Origin: Myxococcus stipitatus DSM 14675
Lineage (GTDB): Bacteria; Myxococcota; Myxococcia; Myxococcales; Myxococcaceae
Direction: 5' to 3'
DNA: 64,000 nt
NCBI RefSeq assembly: GCF_000331735.1
Contig: NC_020126.1
Coordinates: 4,588,001-4,652,000, forward strand
Shown piece by piece: positions 34,008 to 43,427 of the stretch. Under the pieces are notes generated by a model. It ran no database searches, was not told the origin of the DNA, and saw only the letters and a program-made list of their open reading frames with translations. Both the position numbers and the translations under genes were made by a program. Every line of letters starts with the position of its first letter. Position 1 is the first letter of the stretch.

Positions 34008-34265
34008 TCAGACGCGGTGGACGCGCTCGAGGCCCCAGGCGGCGTTCGTGTCGTCGCCGTCGTCCTGCTCCTCGTCGTCCTCGGCCAGGCCCTGCATCGA
34101 CTTGAGCTGTGCGAACTCCTTGTCGCCGACGAGCTTGCGGATGGCGTCCGGGTCTCCCTCCTCGAGCTCGGAGTGGTTGCTGAAGCGGCTGGAGATCTCG
34201 TACTCCTCGTCGTCACACGTCTGATCGTGATTACCGATGAGCCCGAGCTTCGCGGTGGGGCGGAT
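34008..34265 (-). CDS. Conserved-looking acidic small protein lacking a standard start codon
   Basis: An open frame of about 85 codons ending at TGA 34008 reads KLGLIGNHDQTCDDEEYEIS, then SRFSNHSELEEGDPDAIRKL and AWGLERVHRV. It is strongly acidic and protein-like, with regular codon use, while the other frames are low complexity. No ATG, GTG or TTG occurs in frame between the upstream stop (that of xanthine dehydrogenase, 34371) and Met55. The best guess is initiation at ATC 34265, or a start lost by mutation. It is downstream of, and on the same strand as, the xanthine dehydrogenase gene. Confidence 0.45.
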   Translation of the reverse strand: MRPTAKLGLIGNHDQTCDDEEYEISSRFSNHSELEEGDPDAIRKLVGDKEFAQLKSMQGLAEDDEEQDDGDDTNAAWGLERVHRV

Positions 34266-34370
34266 GGATGCTGAGGGGGGCTCGTGCGAGGAGCGGGGCC
34301 TCGCACGAGTCTGGGAGAAGAAGCCCGCCGTGACACATTCGACACGGCTGGAACAGGGGGCCGTGGAGGC

Positions 34371-37300
34371 TCAGGCCGCCACGAGTCCGTCTGTTCCTTG
34401 GCGCTGGCTCAGCCGCTTCTGGATGGCGAGGAACAGCGCCTCGTGTGTCGCGGGGGACGCCAATTCCACCTCGCCGCCCGCGTGGCCGAAGGCACCCACT
34501 GCGTCCTTCAGCGCCTCGCGCACGGAGAGGGCCAGCATCAACGGCGGCTCACCCACGGCCTTGCTTCCGTGGATGGTGTTGGGCTGCCGCGCGCGCTCCA
34601 GCAGGCTCACGCGGAAGTCCACGGGCGCGTCGCTGAAGGCAGGCACCGGATACGTGCTGGCCGAGTGCGTGAGCAGCCGACCCTTCGCATCCCAGCGCAG
34701 GTCCTCACCCGTCAGCCAGCCCATGCCCTGGACGAAGCCGCCTTCAATCTGCCCTCGGTCCACGCCCGGGTTGAGCGAGTCGCCCACGTCCTCCAGCAGG
34801 TCCACGCGAAGCACGCGCTTCATGCCCGTGTTCCCGTCGATCTCCACCTCCGTCACGGCCGCGCCATAGGCGAAGTAGAGGAACGGCTTTCCTCGGCCCT
34901 TGGCCTTGTCGTAGCCGATGCCCGGCGTTTGGTAGTAGCCGGTGGAGGACAGGCTGATGCGCGCCAGATACGCGGCCTCCACCACCTCCGCGAAGCTCAC
35001 GTTGACGTCGGGCTTGCCTTGGACTTCCACGAGTCCATCGCGGAACACGAGCTGCTCGGCCGTCACGGGGTGGCCCTGCCGGTCCGCGAACAGCTTCACG
35101 GCCACGGGCTCCAGGCGCTGGCGCAGCGTCACGCACGCCTCGCGCACGGCGGCGCCATTCAAGTCGGAGCCGCTCGACGCCGCCGTGGCGGAGGTGTTGG
35201 GCACCTTGTCCGTCACGGTCTTCGCGACGCGGAGCGCGTGCTCGGGGACACCGAGCTCTCGCATGACCACGCCTTGAATCTTCGTGTGCAGGCCCTGGCC
35301 CATCTCCGTGCCGCCGTGCGACACCATGACCGAGCCATCGCGATACACGTGGACCAGCGCCCCCGCCTGGTTGAGGAACGTCGCCGTGAAGGAGATGCCG
35401 AACTTCATGGGCGTCATCGCCAGCCCGCGCTTGATTCGCGGGGAGCGGGCGTTGAACGCGGTCACTTCCTCGCGGCGGCGCGCGAAGTCGGACGAGTCCT
35501 TCAATTGGCGCCACAGGTGCGGCAGCCGCTCGTCCTCCAGCTCCTGCCCGTAGTGCGTGGTGTTCGTCTCGCCGGTGCCTCGGTAGAAGTTCCGCTCGCG
35601 GACCTCGTCCGCGGGCAGCCCCAGTGAGCGCGCCACGCGGTCGAGAATCTCCTCGCCCAGCAGCATGCCCTGCGGTCCACCGAAGCCTCGGAAGGCCGTG
35701 TTGGAGACCAGGTGTGTCTTCGCCACCCGTCCCAGGTAGCGCGTCGCGGGGATGTAGTAGGCGTTGTCGAGGTGGAAGAGGGCGCGGTCTGTAATCGACT
35801 CGGACAGGTCCAAGGACCAGCCGCCGTTGGACACGAGCTGCGCGTTCAGGGCGAGCAGCTTGCCCTGCTCATCGAAGCCGACGTCGAAGGTGGTGTGGAA
35901 GGGATGGCGCTTGCCCGTCACCATCATGTCCACGTCGCGGTCCATCATCCAGCGCACGGGCTTGCCCGTGAGCCACGCGGCCAGCGCCACCAGCGCGGCG
36001 GGCGCGTTGCCCTGGGTCTCCTTGCCGCCGAAGCCGCCGCCCATGCGCGGCGCCTGCACCACCACGCGGCTGCGCTGGAGGTGCAGCACGTGGGAGATGA
36101 CCGCCTGCACCTCGGACGGGTGCTGCGTGGAGGAGACGACTGTGATGTCGCCGTCGTCGCCCCTCTCGGCGAACGCGGCATGGGTCTCCAGGTAGAAGTG
36201 CTCCTGTCCCCCCATCGTCACCGTGCCGGACAGCCGCCGAGGACTCGCCGCGAGCGCCGCCTCCACGTCCCCGCGCTGAATGATGTGCGGCTCGGTGTGG
36301 TAGCTGCGCTTCTCGATGGCCTCCTCCACCGTGAGGATGGCCGGGAGTGGCTCGTACTCCACCACCACCTGGCCCGCGGCGGCGCGGCACGCGTCGATGG
36401 ACTCGCCCACCACCAGCGCGACGAGCTGCCCGTGGAACAGCACCTCGTCCTTCGCGAGCAGCGGCTCATCGTGGCGGATGGGGCCGGTGTCGTTCATGCC
36501 GGGGATGTCCTCGGCGAGGAGCACCGTCACCACGCCGGGCATCGCCTTCGCCGCGGAGGCATCCCGTCGGAGGATGCGCGCGTGCGCGTGCGGCGAGCAC
36601 ACCGGCCACACCTCCAGCATCGGCCGGGCCTGCGCCAGGTCATCCACGTACCGGGCGCTCCCGGTGACATGGCCCAGCGCGCTGTCATGGCGGAGCGAGC
36701 GGGTGGTGTCCGTGGGCAGCTCGCGGCCATCCGCGAGGAATCCCGGCGCCGCGTCCAGCGAGGGGCTGTGCTCGCCCGTGAAGAACTTCTCGAACAGGCT
36801 CACGATGAGCCCGCGCCGGTACTCCGCGCTCCCTCGCAGGTCGCTGATGGGAGACAGCTCTCCGGCGAGGACAGGCAGCACCTTGTCCATCGTCTCGCGG
36901 GTCCACGGACGCCCGACGAGCAGGTCCTCGGTGCGACGCGCGCGAACGGGCGTCGCCGCGACGCCGCCATAGCCCAGCCGCGCCGAGCGCACCACACCCG
37001 CCGCATCCACCTCCACGCAGAAGCCCGCGGCGACGATGCTGATGTCCAGCTCGCGCCGCTTGGAGACCTTGTACGAGTCCGCCAGCCGCTTCAGCCCGCT
37101 CTCCGCCGAGGGCGCATGCGGGATGACGATGAAGCGCACCACCTCGTCCGCCTGGAGCGCCGTCTTCCGGTACGCGAGGAAGAAGTCGGACAGCGCCACC
37201 GTCCGCTCGCCCTTCGTCGACGCCAGCACCAACCTCGCGTCGAGCGAGAGAAGCACCGGCGCCAGGTCTCCAATGGGAGACGCCGTCACCAGGTTGCCGG

Positions 37301-38195
37301 AGAGCGTGGCGCGCTGGCGGATCTGCCGAGAGGCGAAGACGTTGAGCATCTTCCCCACCTCGGGGAACGTCTTGCCCAGCGCATCCTCCAGGTCGACGAG
37401 CGTCGCCGCGCCGCCCACGTACCAGCCGTCCGCCTCACGCCGGATGGCGCGCAGGCCCTCGACAGCTTCGGTGGAGATGAGGAACGGATAGCGGCGGGAC
37501 TTCTTGGTGATGTCCACGCCCAGCTCGGTGGCACCCGCGACGAGCATCGCCTCCGGGTGCGCGGCCTTGAGCGAGAGCAGCTCCGCCCACGACGTGGGCC
37601 GCAGGAACTTCTGTCCGCGAGCCTCGTAGCTCAGCGAGGGCAGGGCGGCGGCGGGTCCACCCAAGGGCGTACCCGGGAGCGGGGCCCGCAGGCCCACCTT
37701 GGCGTCGCGCTCGGCGAGGGCCTCCATCATCGCGTCACGGATGGGCCGGTAGCCGGTACAGCGGCAGATGTTTCCACAGAGCTGGTCCGCCACGGCCTCG
37801 GGCGTACAGACCTCCGGCCGCGAGTACGCCTCCGCCATGGAGACGATGAAGCCCGGCGTGCAGAAGCCACACTGCGAACCGTAGTGCTTCACCATCGCCT
37901 GCTGGACGGGGTGCGGCTTCTCCCTCGAGCCCACGCCCTCCACCGTCACCACCTCACGCCCGGCCACCATGGGCACCAGGGTGATGCAGCTGTTGAACGC
38001 GCGCAGGCAGCGGTTGCCCTCGGCGTCGGCGTCCACCATGGCCACGGTGCACGCGCCGCAGTCTCCCTCGGCGCAGCCTTGCTTCGTCCCCGTGGCGCCC
38101 TGGGCGCGAAGGAAGTCGAGCAGCGTGGTGTTGGGGGACTCGTCCTGGACGCGAACCAGGCTCCCGTTGAGCCGGAACTCGAACATGGTGCTCAT
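34371..38195 (-). CDS. xdh: Xanthine dehydrogenase, fused small, FAD and molybdopterin domains
   Basis: 1274 residues, a eukaryote-like single-chain fusion of what are usually separate XdhA and XdhB subunits. Domains in order: a 2Fe-2S ferredoxin (GCAEGDCGACTVA), a second 2Fe-2S helical domain (SQCGFCTPGF, CGNICRCTGYRPI), an FAD domain (about 210-480, with LRAIRREADGWYVGGAATL), and a molybdopterin domain (about 520-1270, with GGGFGGKE, FRGFGGPQG and the catalytic-type Glu in KAVGEPPLML). It oxidises hypoxanthine and xanthine to urate with NAD. The start overlaps the stop of XdhC upstream (ATGA), coupling synthesis to its maturation factor. Confidence 0.92.
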   Translation of the reverse strand: MSTMFEFRLNGSLVRVQDESPNTTLLDFLRAQGATGTKQGCAEGDCGACTVAMVDADAEGNRCLRAFNSCITLVPMVAGREVVTVEGVGSREKPHPVQQAMVKHYGSQCGFCTPGFIVSMAEAYSRPEVCTPEAVADQLCGNICRCTGYRPIRDAMMEALAERDAKVGLRAPLPGTPLGGPAAALPSLSYEARGQKFLRPTSWAELLSLKAAHPEAMLVAGATELGVDITKKSRRYPFLISTEAVEGLRAIRREADGWYVGGAATLVDLEDALGKTFPEVGKMLNVFASRQIRQRATLSGNLVTASPIGDLAPVLLSLDARLVLASTKGERTVALSDFFLAYRKTALQADEVVRFIVIPHAPSAESGLKRLADSYKVSKRRELDISIVAAGFCVEVDAAGVVRSARLGYGGVAATPVRARRTEDLLVGRPWTRETMDKVLPVLAGELSPISDLRGSAEYRRGLIVSLFEKFFTGEHSPSLDAAPGFLADGRELPTDTTRSLRHDSALGHVTGSARYVDDLAQARPMLEVWPVCSPHAHARILRRDASAAKAMPGVVTVLLAEDIPGMNDTGPIRHDEPLLAKDEVLFHGQLVALVVGESIDACRAAAGQVVVEYEPLPAILTVEEAIEKRSYHTEPHIIQRGDVEAALAASPRRLSGTVTMGGQEHFYLETHAAFAERGDDGDITVVSSTQHPSEVQAVISHVLHLQRSRVVVQAPRMGGGFGGKETQGNAPAALVALAAWLTGKPVRWMMDRDVDMMVTGKRHPFHTTFDVGFDEQGKLLALNAQLVSNGGWSLDLSESITDRALFHLDNAYYIPATRYLGRVAKTHLVSNTAFRGFGGPQGMLLGEEILDRVARSLGLPADEVRERNFYRGTGETNTTHYGQELEDERLPHLWRQLKDSSDFARRREEVTAFNARSPRIKRGLAMTPMKFGISFTATFLNQAGALVHVYRDGSVMVSHGGTEMGQGLHTKIQGVVMRELGVPEHALRVAKTVTDKVPNTSATAASSGSDLNGAAVREACVTLRQRLEPVAVKLFADRQGHPVTAEQLVFRDGLVEVQGKPDVNVSFAEVVEAAYLARISLSSTGYYQTPGIGYDKAKGRGKPFLYFAYGAAVTEVEIDGNTGMKRVLRVDLLEDVGDSLNPGVDRGQIEGGFVQGMGWLTGEDLRWDAKGRLLTHSASTYPVPAFSDAPVDFRVSLLERARQPNTIHGSKAVGEPPLMLALSVREALKDAVGAFGHAGGEVELASPATHEALFLAIQKRLSQRQGTDGLVAA

Positions 38196-39025
38196 TCTCC
38201 AGATGAAACCCCGCGCAGGCGGGGCGGCTCCGAGACGGAAGACTCGGGGTGCGTTTCAACGAAAGGCTGATGGTGGAGCTGAAGCAGTCCCGCGGCGATG
38301 CTCACCGCGACCTCCTGCGGCGACTTGCCCCCGAGCTCCAGCCCCATGGGGCACTGCACGCGCTCGATGCGAGACGCCGGCACGCCGCGCGCCTCCAGCC
38401 GCTGACGGAAGCGCGCCCACTTGGTCTTGCTGCCGATGAGGCCCAGGTAGCGTGCGGGCTTCTCCACCGCGGCCGCGATGATGTCCTGGTCCAGGTCATG
38501 CCGGTGCGTCATCACCGCGACGTACGTCCGCTGGGCGTCCCACACGGCGTGGGCGAAGAACTCCTCCCACGGCTCCTCGTGGCGCGTCACGGCGTCGGGG
38601 ATGCGCTCGCCTTGGAGCCACTCGGGGCGCTCGTCCACCAGGTGCACGCGGAAGGGCGTCCCGTCCAGGATGCGGCACAGGGCCTGGCCCACGTGGCCCG
38701 CCCCGAAGAGATACAGCCGAGGCCCGTGGTTCACGGGCTCCACGAAGACATCCACCACGCCTCCACAGCACTGACCCAGCTTCGCGCCCAGCGGGTAGCG
38801 GAAGGAGCGGGACTCACCTCGCGCCAGGCAACCCCGGGCGTCGGCGAGCACCAACTGCTCCAGGTGTCCGCCGCCCACCGTGCCGTGAAACACGCCGTCG
38901 CCCCGCACCAGCACCTTCGCGCCGGGCTCGGCCGGTGTGCTTCCCTGACAGGCTGTAACGGTGGCTACGGCGAACGGCGCATCCTCCCGCGCCCACTCGC
39001 CTAGCTGGCGGACCCAATCCCACAT
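38192..39025 (-). CDS. xdhC: XdhC, molybdenum cofactor insertion factor
   Basis: 277 residues from ATG 39025 (GGGGACC upstream). The N-terminal part has the XdhC motif ACQGSTPAEPGAKVLV and VGGGHLE. The middle has a Rossmann loop LYLFGAGHVGQALCR, and the C-terminal GLIGSKTKWARF and GLELGGKSPQEVAVSIAAGLL are the XdhC_C hallmarks. XdhC binds and sulfurates the molybdenum cofactor and inserts it into xanthine dehydrogenase, encoded immediately downstream with a 4-base overlap. Confidence 0.92.
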   Translation of the reverse strand: MWDWVRQLGEWAREDAPFAVATVTACQGSTPAEPGAKVLVRGDGVFHGTVGGGHLEQLVLADARGCLARGESRSFRYPLGAKLGQCCGGVVDVFVEPVNHGPRLYLFGAGHVGQALCRILDGTPFRVHLVDERPEWLQGERIPDAVTRHEEPWEEFFAHAVWDAQRTYVAVMTHRHDLDQDIIAAAVEKPARYLGLIGSKTKWARFRQRLEARGVPASRIERVQCPMGLELGGKSPQEVAVSIAAGLLQLHHQPFVETHPESSVSEPPRLRGVSSGE

Positions 39026-39110
39026 GGTCCCCGTGAGTCTGCCACAGCCCGCGCCCGTCGGGGATGGCTCTTCTTCGGGCCCTCGCGGTTTTCGACACCC
39101 CCCGGATGTC

Positions 39111-39995
39111 TCACGCCGCGAAGAGGTGTTTCGCCATGAAGTCGACGAAGACCCGCAGCTTGGGGGACAGGTAGCGGCTGGAGGGCCAGAGCATCCGGAA
39201 GGTGCCCTCGTGCTCCAGGTGGCTGTCGAGCACCGTCACCAGCGTGCCCTGCGCCAACTGCCGCCGGAGGGCGAAGTCGGGCAGGCAGGCGATGCCCAGC
39301 CCTTGCTCGGCCATGTAGATGAGCGGCTCGATGGTGTTGACCACCGCCGCCGAGGGCAGCTCCAGCTCTTTGTTCCGGCTCTTGCGCAGCGGCCAGCGCT
39401 CCAGCTTGCCGGTGGAGTCGAAGCGGTGTTGCAGGCAGGCGTGGGACTTGAGGTCCTCGGGCTTGCGAGGAGTCCCTCGCCTCGCGAAGTAGTCGGGTGC
39501 GCCCACCAGGATGAGCCGGAAGGTGCCCAGCACCCGGGCCATGAGCCGTGAGTCGTGTATCTCCCCCGCGCGCACCACGCCGTCGAAGCCCTCCTCAATC
39601 ACATCCACGAGCCGGTCCGTGAAGTCGAGGTCGAGCTCGATGTCGGGATACGCCCGCATGAACGCGCTCACCGTGGGCATCATCAACATGCCCGCCACGG
39701 GCATGCTCACGCGCAGCCTGCCCCGAGGCGCCTCCCGCGTCTGGGCGAGCTCCAGCTCCGCGGCCTCGATTTCACAGAAGATGCGGCGGCAGCGCTCGAG
39801 GAAGAGCGAGCCCTCCGGCGTCAGGGTGATGGTGCGCGTCGAGCGGTGGAAGAGTCGGACGCCCAGCCGCTCCTCCAGCCTCGCGATGGCCTTCCCGATG
39901 GCCGAGGAGGACACGCCCAGGTTCCTCCCCGCGGCGGTGAAGCTGCGAGTCTCCGCCGCCTGCACGAAGGCGTTGAGTGAGCCCAGGCTGTCCAT
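39111..39995 (-). CDS. LysR-family transcriptional regulator
   Basis: 294 residues from ATG 39995. The N-terminal winged helix-turn-helix is typical of LysR (LNAFVQAAETRSFTAAGRNLG, SSSAIGKAIARLEERLGVRL), followed by the periplasmic-binding-protein-like effector domain (about 90-290). Divergent from the MFS exporter at 40109, with a palindrome between them. The usual reading is a LysR activator of the exporter gene. It lies 85 bases upstream of xdhC, but in the same direction and with its own promoter region. Confidence 0.9.
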   Translation of the reverse strand: MDSLGSLNAFVQAAETRSFTAAGRNLGVSSSAIGKAIARLEERLGVRLFHRSTRTITLTPEGSLFLERCRRIFCEIEAAELELAQTREAPRGRLRVSMPVAGMLMMPTVSAFMRAYPDIELDLDFTDRLVDVIEEGFDGVVRAGEIHDSRLMARVLGTFRLILVGAPDYFARRGTPRKPEDLKSHACLQHRFDSTGKLERWPLRKSRNKELELPSAAVVNTIEPLIYMAEQGLGIACLPDFALRRQLAQGTLVTVLDSHLEHEGTFRMLWPSSRYLSPKLRVFVDFMAKHLFAA

Positions 39996-40013
39996 TCGAG
40001 GCGACTCCGATTC

Positions 40014-40029
40014 CGGACATCCGTGTCCG
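40014..40029. promoter_or_regulatory. Palindrome between LysR and MFS genes
   Basis: CGGACA, 4 bases, TGTCCG: a 16-base interrupted palindrome, 19 bases before the LysR start and 80 before the MFS start. A larger imperfect symmetry, TTCCG (40011) to CGGAA (40037-40041), surrounds it. Position and symmetry fit a LysR recognition site. Confidence 0.45.
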
Positions 40030-40108
40030 ATGTGTTCGGAACTCTAGCCCCGTGGTCCGGGATGGGGGACGAAATTACCTTGGCGCAACCTTCTTGATGG
40101 GCGGCACC

Positions 40109-41320
40109 ATGAGCTCCACCTCCCCGATTCCCGAAGCGCTGCCTTCCTCCGCGTCCCGTTCGGACCCCTTCCCCATGTCCGGGCTGCTCGCGCTGGGCAT
40201 GGCGGCCTTCATCACCGTCCTCACCGAGGCGCTCCCCGCGGGCCTGCTGACGCGCATGAGCGTCGACCTGGGCGTCTCCGAGGCGATGGCGGGGCAGCTC
40301 GTCACGCTCTACGCCCTGGGCACGTTGGTGACGGCGATTCCGCTCACGGCGGCCACCCAGTCCTGGCGGAGGCGTCCGCTGCTGCTCGTCGCCATCCTCG
40401 GCTTCTCCGTCGTCAACAGCGTCACCGCGGTGTCCACGAACTTCATCCTGACGCTGGCGGCGCGGTTCCTCGCGGGGGTGTTCGCGGGGCTCCTGTGGTC
40501 GCTGGTCGCGGGCTACGCGGTCCGCATGGTGCCCGAACACCAGAAGGGCCGAGCCATGGCTGTTGTCATGGCGGGCATCCCCGTCGCGCTGTCGCTGGGC
40601 ATTCCCGCGGGCACCTTCCTGGGCGCGGCCCTGGGCTGGCGCTTCACGTTCGGAATCATGAGCGGGCTGACCTTCGTCCTCGTGGGCTGGGTGCTGGCCA
40701 AGGTGCCGGACTTCCCGGGGCAGCACGCGGACCAGCAACTGTCGCTCCTGAAGGTGTCCACGCTGCCGGGAATCCCCTCCGTGTTGTTCGTCACGCTGGC
40801 GTATGTGCTCGCGCACAACACGCTGTACACATACATCGCGCCCTTCGTCGCGAACGCGGGGCTCGCGGGCCAGCTCGACCGGGTGCTGCTGGTCTTCGGC
40901 CTGGCCGCGCTGGTCTCCATCTGGGGCGTGGGCGTGTGGATTGACCGGTGGCTGCGGGAGCTGGTGCTCGTGAGCACCGCGTTGTTCGCGCTGGTGTCCG
41001 TGGCGCTGGGGCTGTGGGGGGGCGTGCCCGCCGTGGTCTACGCGGGCGTGGGCGCGTGGGGGCTGGCGTTCGGGGGCGTGGCCACGCTCTTCCAGACGGC
41101 CTCCGCGAAGACGGCGGGAGAGGCCGCCGACGTCGCGCAGTCCATGCTCGTCACCGCGTGGAACATCGCCATCGCGGGAGGGGGCGTCATCGGCGGTGTG
41201 CTGCTCGAGACGCTCGGGGTGAGGTCCTTCCCGTGGCTGCTGGTGGGGCTCCTGCTCGCCACGGGCGTGGTGGCCCTGCGGGCGAAGCGCCACGGCTTCG
41301 CCCCCGCGTCGCGGCGCTGA
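40109..41320 (+). CDS. MFS transporter, AraJ/sugar-efflux or drug-export type
   Basis: 403 residues from ATG 40109; ATG 40097 is also possible. Twelve hydrophobic segments are evident, starting LLALGMAAFITVLTEALPAG. The early EALPAGLL and the loop following FLAGVFAGLLWSLVAGYAVR are typical of the DHA1/AraJ branch. The cytoplasmic loop 2-3 motif is modified (TAATQSWRRRPLL). Probable inner-membrane proton antiporter exporting a small molecule, controlled by the divergent LysR protein. Substrate unknown. It converges on the DUF418 gene with 4 bases between stops. Confidence 0.88.
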   Translation: MSSTSPIPEALPSSASRSDPFPMSGLLALGMAAFITVLTEALPAGLLTRMSVDLGVSEAMAGQLVTLYALGTLVTAIPLTAATQSWRRRPLLLVAILGFSVVNSVTAVSTNFILTLAARFLAGVFAGLLWSLVAGYAVRMVPEHQKGRAMAVVMAGIPVALSLGIPAGTFLGAALGWRFTFGIMSGLTFVLVGWVLAKVPDFPGQHADQQLSLLKVSTLPGIPSVLFVTLAYVLAHNTLYTYIAPFVANAGLAGQLDRVLLVFGLAALVSIWGVGVWIDRWLRELVLVSTALFALVSVALGLWGGVPAVVYAGVGAWGLAFGGVATLFQTASAKTAGEAADVAQSMLVTAWNIAIAGGGVIGGVLLETLGVRSFPWLLVGLLLATGVVALRAKRHGFAPASRR

Positions 41321-41324
41321 CGGA

Positions 41325-42644
41325 CTACGGGGCCAGCGCGGGCTGGACTGGCCCCGTCTCCTGGCGCATCGGCTGGGCCTTGCCGTACGTGAGCGAGCGC
41401 CACACCCACTCCGCGGGACCGAAGCGGAAGCGCGACAGCCACAGGTGGCTCACGACCACCTGCACGGAGAACACGCCCAGGCAGTACAGGACGGGCATGA
41501 GGGGCTTCACCTTGCCGAAGAGGCCCAGGCCAAAGCCATTGAACACCAGCACGCTGAGGATGGACTGGCACAGGTAGTTCGTCAGCGCCATGCGCCCCAC
41601 CGGGGCCAGGAGGACCAGCACCTTCTGCCACGCGGCCTTGTGGAAGAGCAGGGTGATGCCCGACACATAGGTGGCGGCGATGGCCACCTCGCCCATGGTG
41701 CGGATGGGCTGCATCGTGAACGGCACCCAGGTGGGCAGGGTCTCCGGGTTGAGGATCTTCCGGATGAACAACTGCTGCAGCACCGCGCCCACGCCGCTGG
41801 TCACGAGGCCCAGGCCCAGGGCCCAGAAGAAGAGCCGGCGGAAGAACGCGAGGTTCTGCTCGGCGTCATGGAACAGCCGGCGCCGGCCCGCGTAGTAGCC
41901 CAGCAGGAAGCGGCCGAAAACCACCGGCAGGTTGAGCCCCATCGCGAGCAGGAACTCCGAGCGGAAGAAGTAGAGGCCCGCCTTCACGATGGCCCACCAG
42001 CCTCCCGTCTGGAACGTTGGCAGAACCTCCGCCCTCAGTGCCGCGGACCGCTCCATCTCCGCCTTCGCGAGGGCCGCGGCTGCCTCCGGTGTGGCCGCCA
42101 GGAGCTGCGGCATCTTGTGGACGAGCGCGACCAGGATGGGGCCCATGAAGATGAGCCCCAAGGCCCACCACAGGACCGTCCGGTCTTCCCGCTTCCGGAA
42201 CAGCAACAGCCAGCCGCCCAGGAGGGCATAGCTGCTGAGGATGTCTCCGTACCAGATGAGCACCAGGTGGCTCATCCCAATCCCGAACAGGACGGCGAGC
42301 CGCCGCGCATACAACCCCGTGAGCGAGGCCCCGCGCGCCTCCGCCCGCCCCAGCTGCACCGCGAATCCCAGGCCAAACAGGAACGAGAAGATGGTGATGA
42401 ACCGGCCTGTCACCAGCATCGAAACAATGGGTAACAAAGCCTTGTCAATCACCGTCCCATTCGCGAACAGTGCCTCGAGCTCTGCTCGGGGGAGGAATAT
42501 CCGGCCGCTGAACCAGAAGAAGGTATTGGAGATGAACACGCCGCAGAGCGCGAAGCCTCGCAGCGTGTCGAGCAGCATCAGTCGTTCGCCGGAGTCGGTG
42601 GGCCGGGCCTCGGCGAGAGGGGAAGGTGGCGGAGCTGGGTTCAT
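41325..42644 (-). CDS. DUF418 membrane protein
   Basis: 439 residues from ATG 42644. The opening LMLLDTLRGFALCGVFISNT is the heparan-alpha-glucosaminide-acetyltransferase-like/DUF418 N-terminal motif. About eight to ten hydrophobic segments follow, and the C-terminal half ends with VGRMALTNYLCQSILSVLVF and WVWRSLTYGKAQPM, both diagnostic of DUF418 (YeiB-like) proteins. Function of the family is uncertain; possibly membrane acyl transfer. Inner membrane. Confidence 0.88.
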   Translation of the reverse strand: MNPAPPPSPLAEARPTDSGERLMLLDTLRGFALCGVFISNTFFWFSGRIFLPRAELEALFANGTVIDKALLPIVSMLVTGRFITIFSFLFGLGFAVQLGRAEARGASLTGLYARRLAVLFGIGMSHLVLIWYGDILSSYALLGGWLLLFRKREDRTVLWWALGLIFMGPILVALVHKMPQLLAATPEAAAALAKAEMERSAALRAEVLPTFQTGGWWAIVKAGLYFFRSEFLLAMGLNLPVVFGRFLLGYYAGRRRLFHDAEQNLAFFRRLFFWALGLGLVTSGVGAVLQQLFIRKILNPETLPTWVPFTMQPIRTMGEVAIAATYVSGITLLFHKAAWQKVLVLLAPVGRMALTNYLCQSILSVLVFNGFGLGLFGKVKPLMPVLYCLGVFSVQVVVSHLWLSRFRFGPAEWVWRSLTYGKAQPMRQETGPVQPALAP

Positions 42645-42734
42645 GTCATCCAAAAGGACGGCTGAACCCTGGCTTTATTGCCCGTATTCCGTGGCAGCGG
42701 AGGATTGAGTGCACACCCAGCGGGTCGGGTGTGT

Positions 42735-43367
42735 CTATACGCCGATGCGTGGGCAGATGTCTTTCACGAGGCACTCGTCGCACTTCGGCTTCTTGGCGAC
42801 GCACGTGTAGCGGCCGTGCAGGACGGTTGCGGGGCCGAAGAACGTCCACGCGTCCTGGGGCACCAGCTTCATCAAGTCCTGTTCGATGGCCTCGGGCTTG
42901 TCGTGCTTCGTCAGGCCCAGGCGCTGGCTGACGCGGGCGACGTGGGTGTCGACGATGACGCCAGAGGCGATGTCGAAGGCGGTGTTGAGGACGACGTTGG
43001 CCGTCTTGCGCGCCACGCCGGGGAGCTTCACGAGCTCTTCGATGGTGCGGGGGACCTCGCCGTTGAAGTCCGCGAGCAGCGCGCGACTCATGGCCTGGAC
43101 GGTCTTGGTCTTCTGCTTGAAGAAGCCGGTGGGCTTGAGGTCCTCCTCCAGCTCCGCGGTGTCCGCGTCCGCGATGGCTTGGGGGCCTGGGTACTTGGGG
43201 AAGACGACGGCGGTGACCTTGTTGACGCGCTCGTCCGTGCACTGGGCCGCGAGGATGGTCGCGACGAGCAACTCGTAGGGGGTGGACCAGTTGAGCTCGT
43301 AGCGTGCGTCTGGATACTTCGTGCGCAGACGCTCGAGGAGGAGGGCGGCTTTCTCGGCGGGTTTCAT
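42735..43367 (-). CDS. nth: Endonuclease III
   Basis: 210 residues, full length. The helix-hairpin-helix LVKLPGVARKTANVVL supplies catalytic K121, and D140 lies in IVDTHV. The 4Fe-4S loop C189-x6-C196-x2-C199-x5-C205 closes the chain. This is the base-excision-repair glycosylase/AP lyase for oxidised pyrimidines. The N-terminal NWSTPYELLVATILAAQCTD matches the family. Monocistronic by layout. Confidence 0.95.
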   Translation of the reverse strand: MKPAEKAALLLERLRTKYPDARYELNWSTPYELLVATILAAQCTDERVNKVTAVVFPKYPGPQAIADADTAELEEDLKPTGFFKQKTKTVQAMSRALLADFNGEVPRTIEELVKLPGVARKTANVVLNTAFDIASGVIVDTHVARVSQRLGLTKHDKPEAIEQDLMKLVPQDAWTFFGPATVLHGRYTCVAKKPKCDECLVKDICPRIGV

Positions 43368-43427
43368 GGGGGCGTGAGAGGAATCCTACCTGGGGTGTCT
43401 GACACGCTGGGGGCGGGAAATGGGGGG

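Noticed and set aside
34017..34274. Hydrophobic plus-strand frame of 85 codons
   Set aside because: Exact antisense of the acidic frame at 34008-34265; Asp/Glu codons read backwards give Val/Leu-rich sequence, so it is an artefact.
35712..38270. 852-codon plus-strand open frame inside the xanthine dehydrogenase gene
   Set aside because: Antisense shadow of a fully recognisable enzyme gene; the translation is compositionally biased without any domain.
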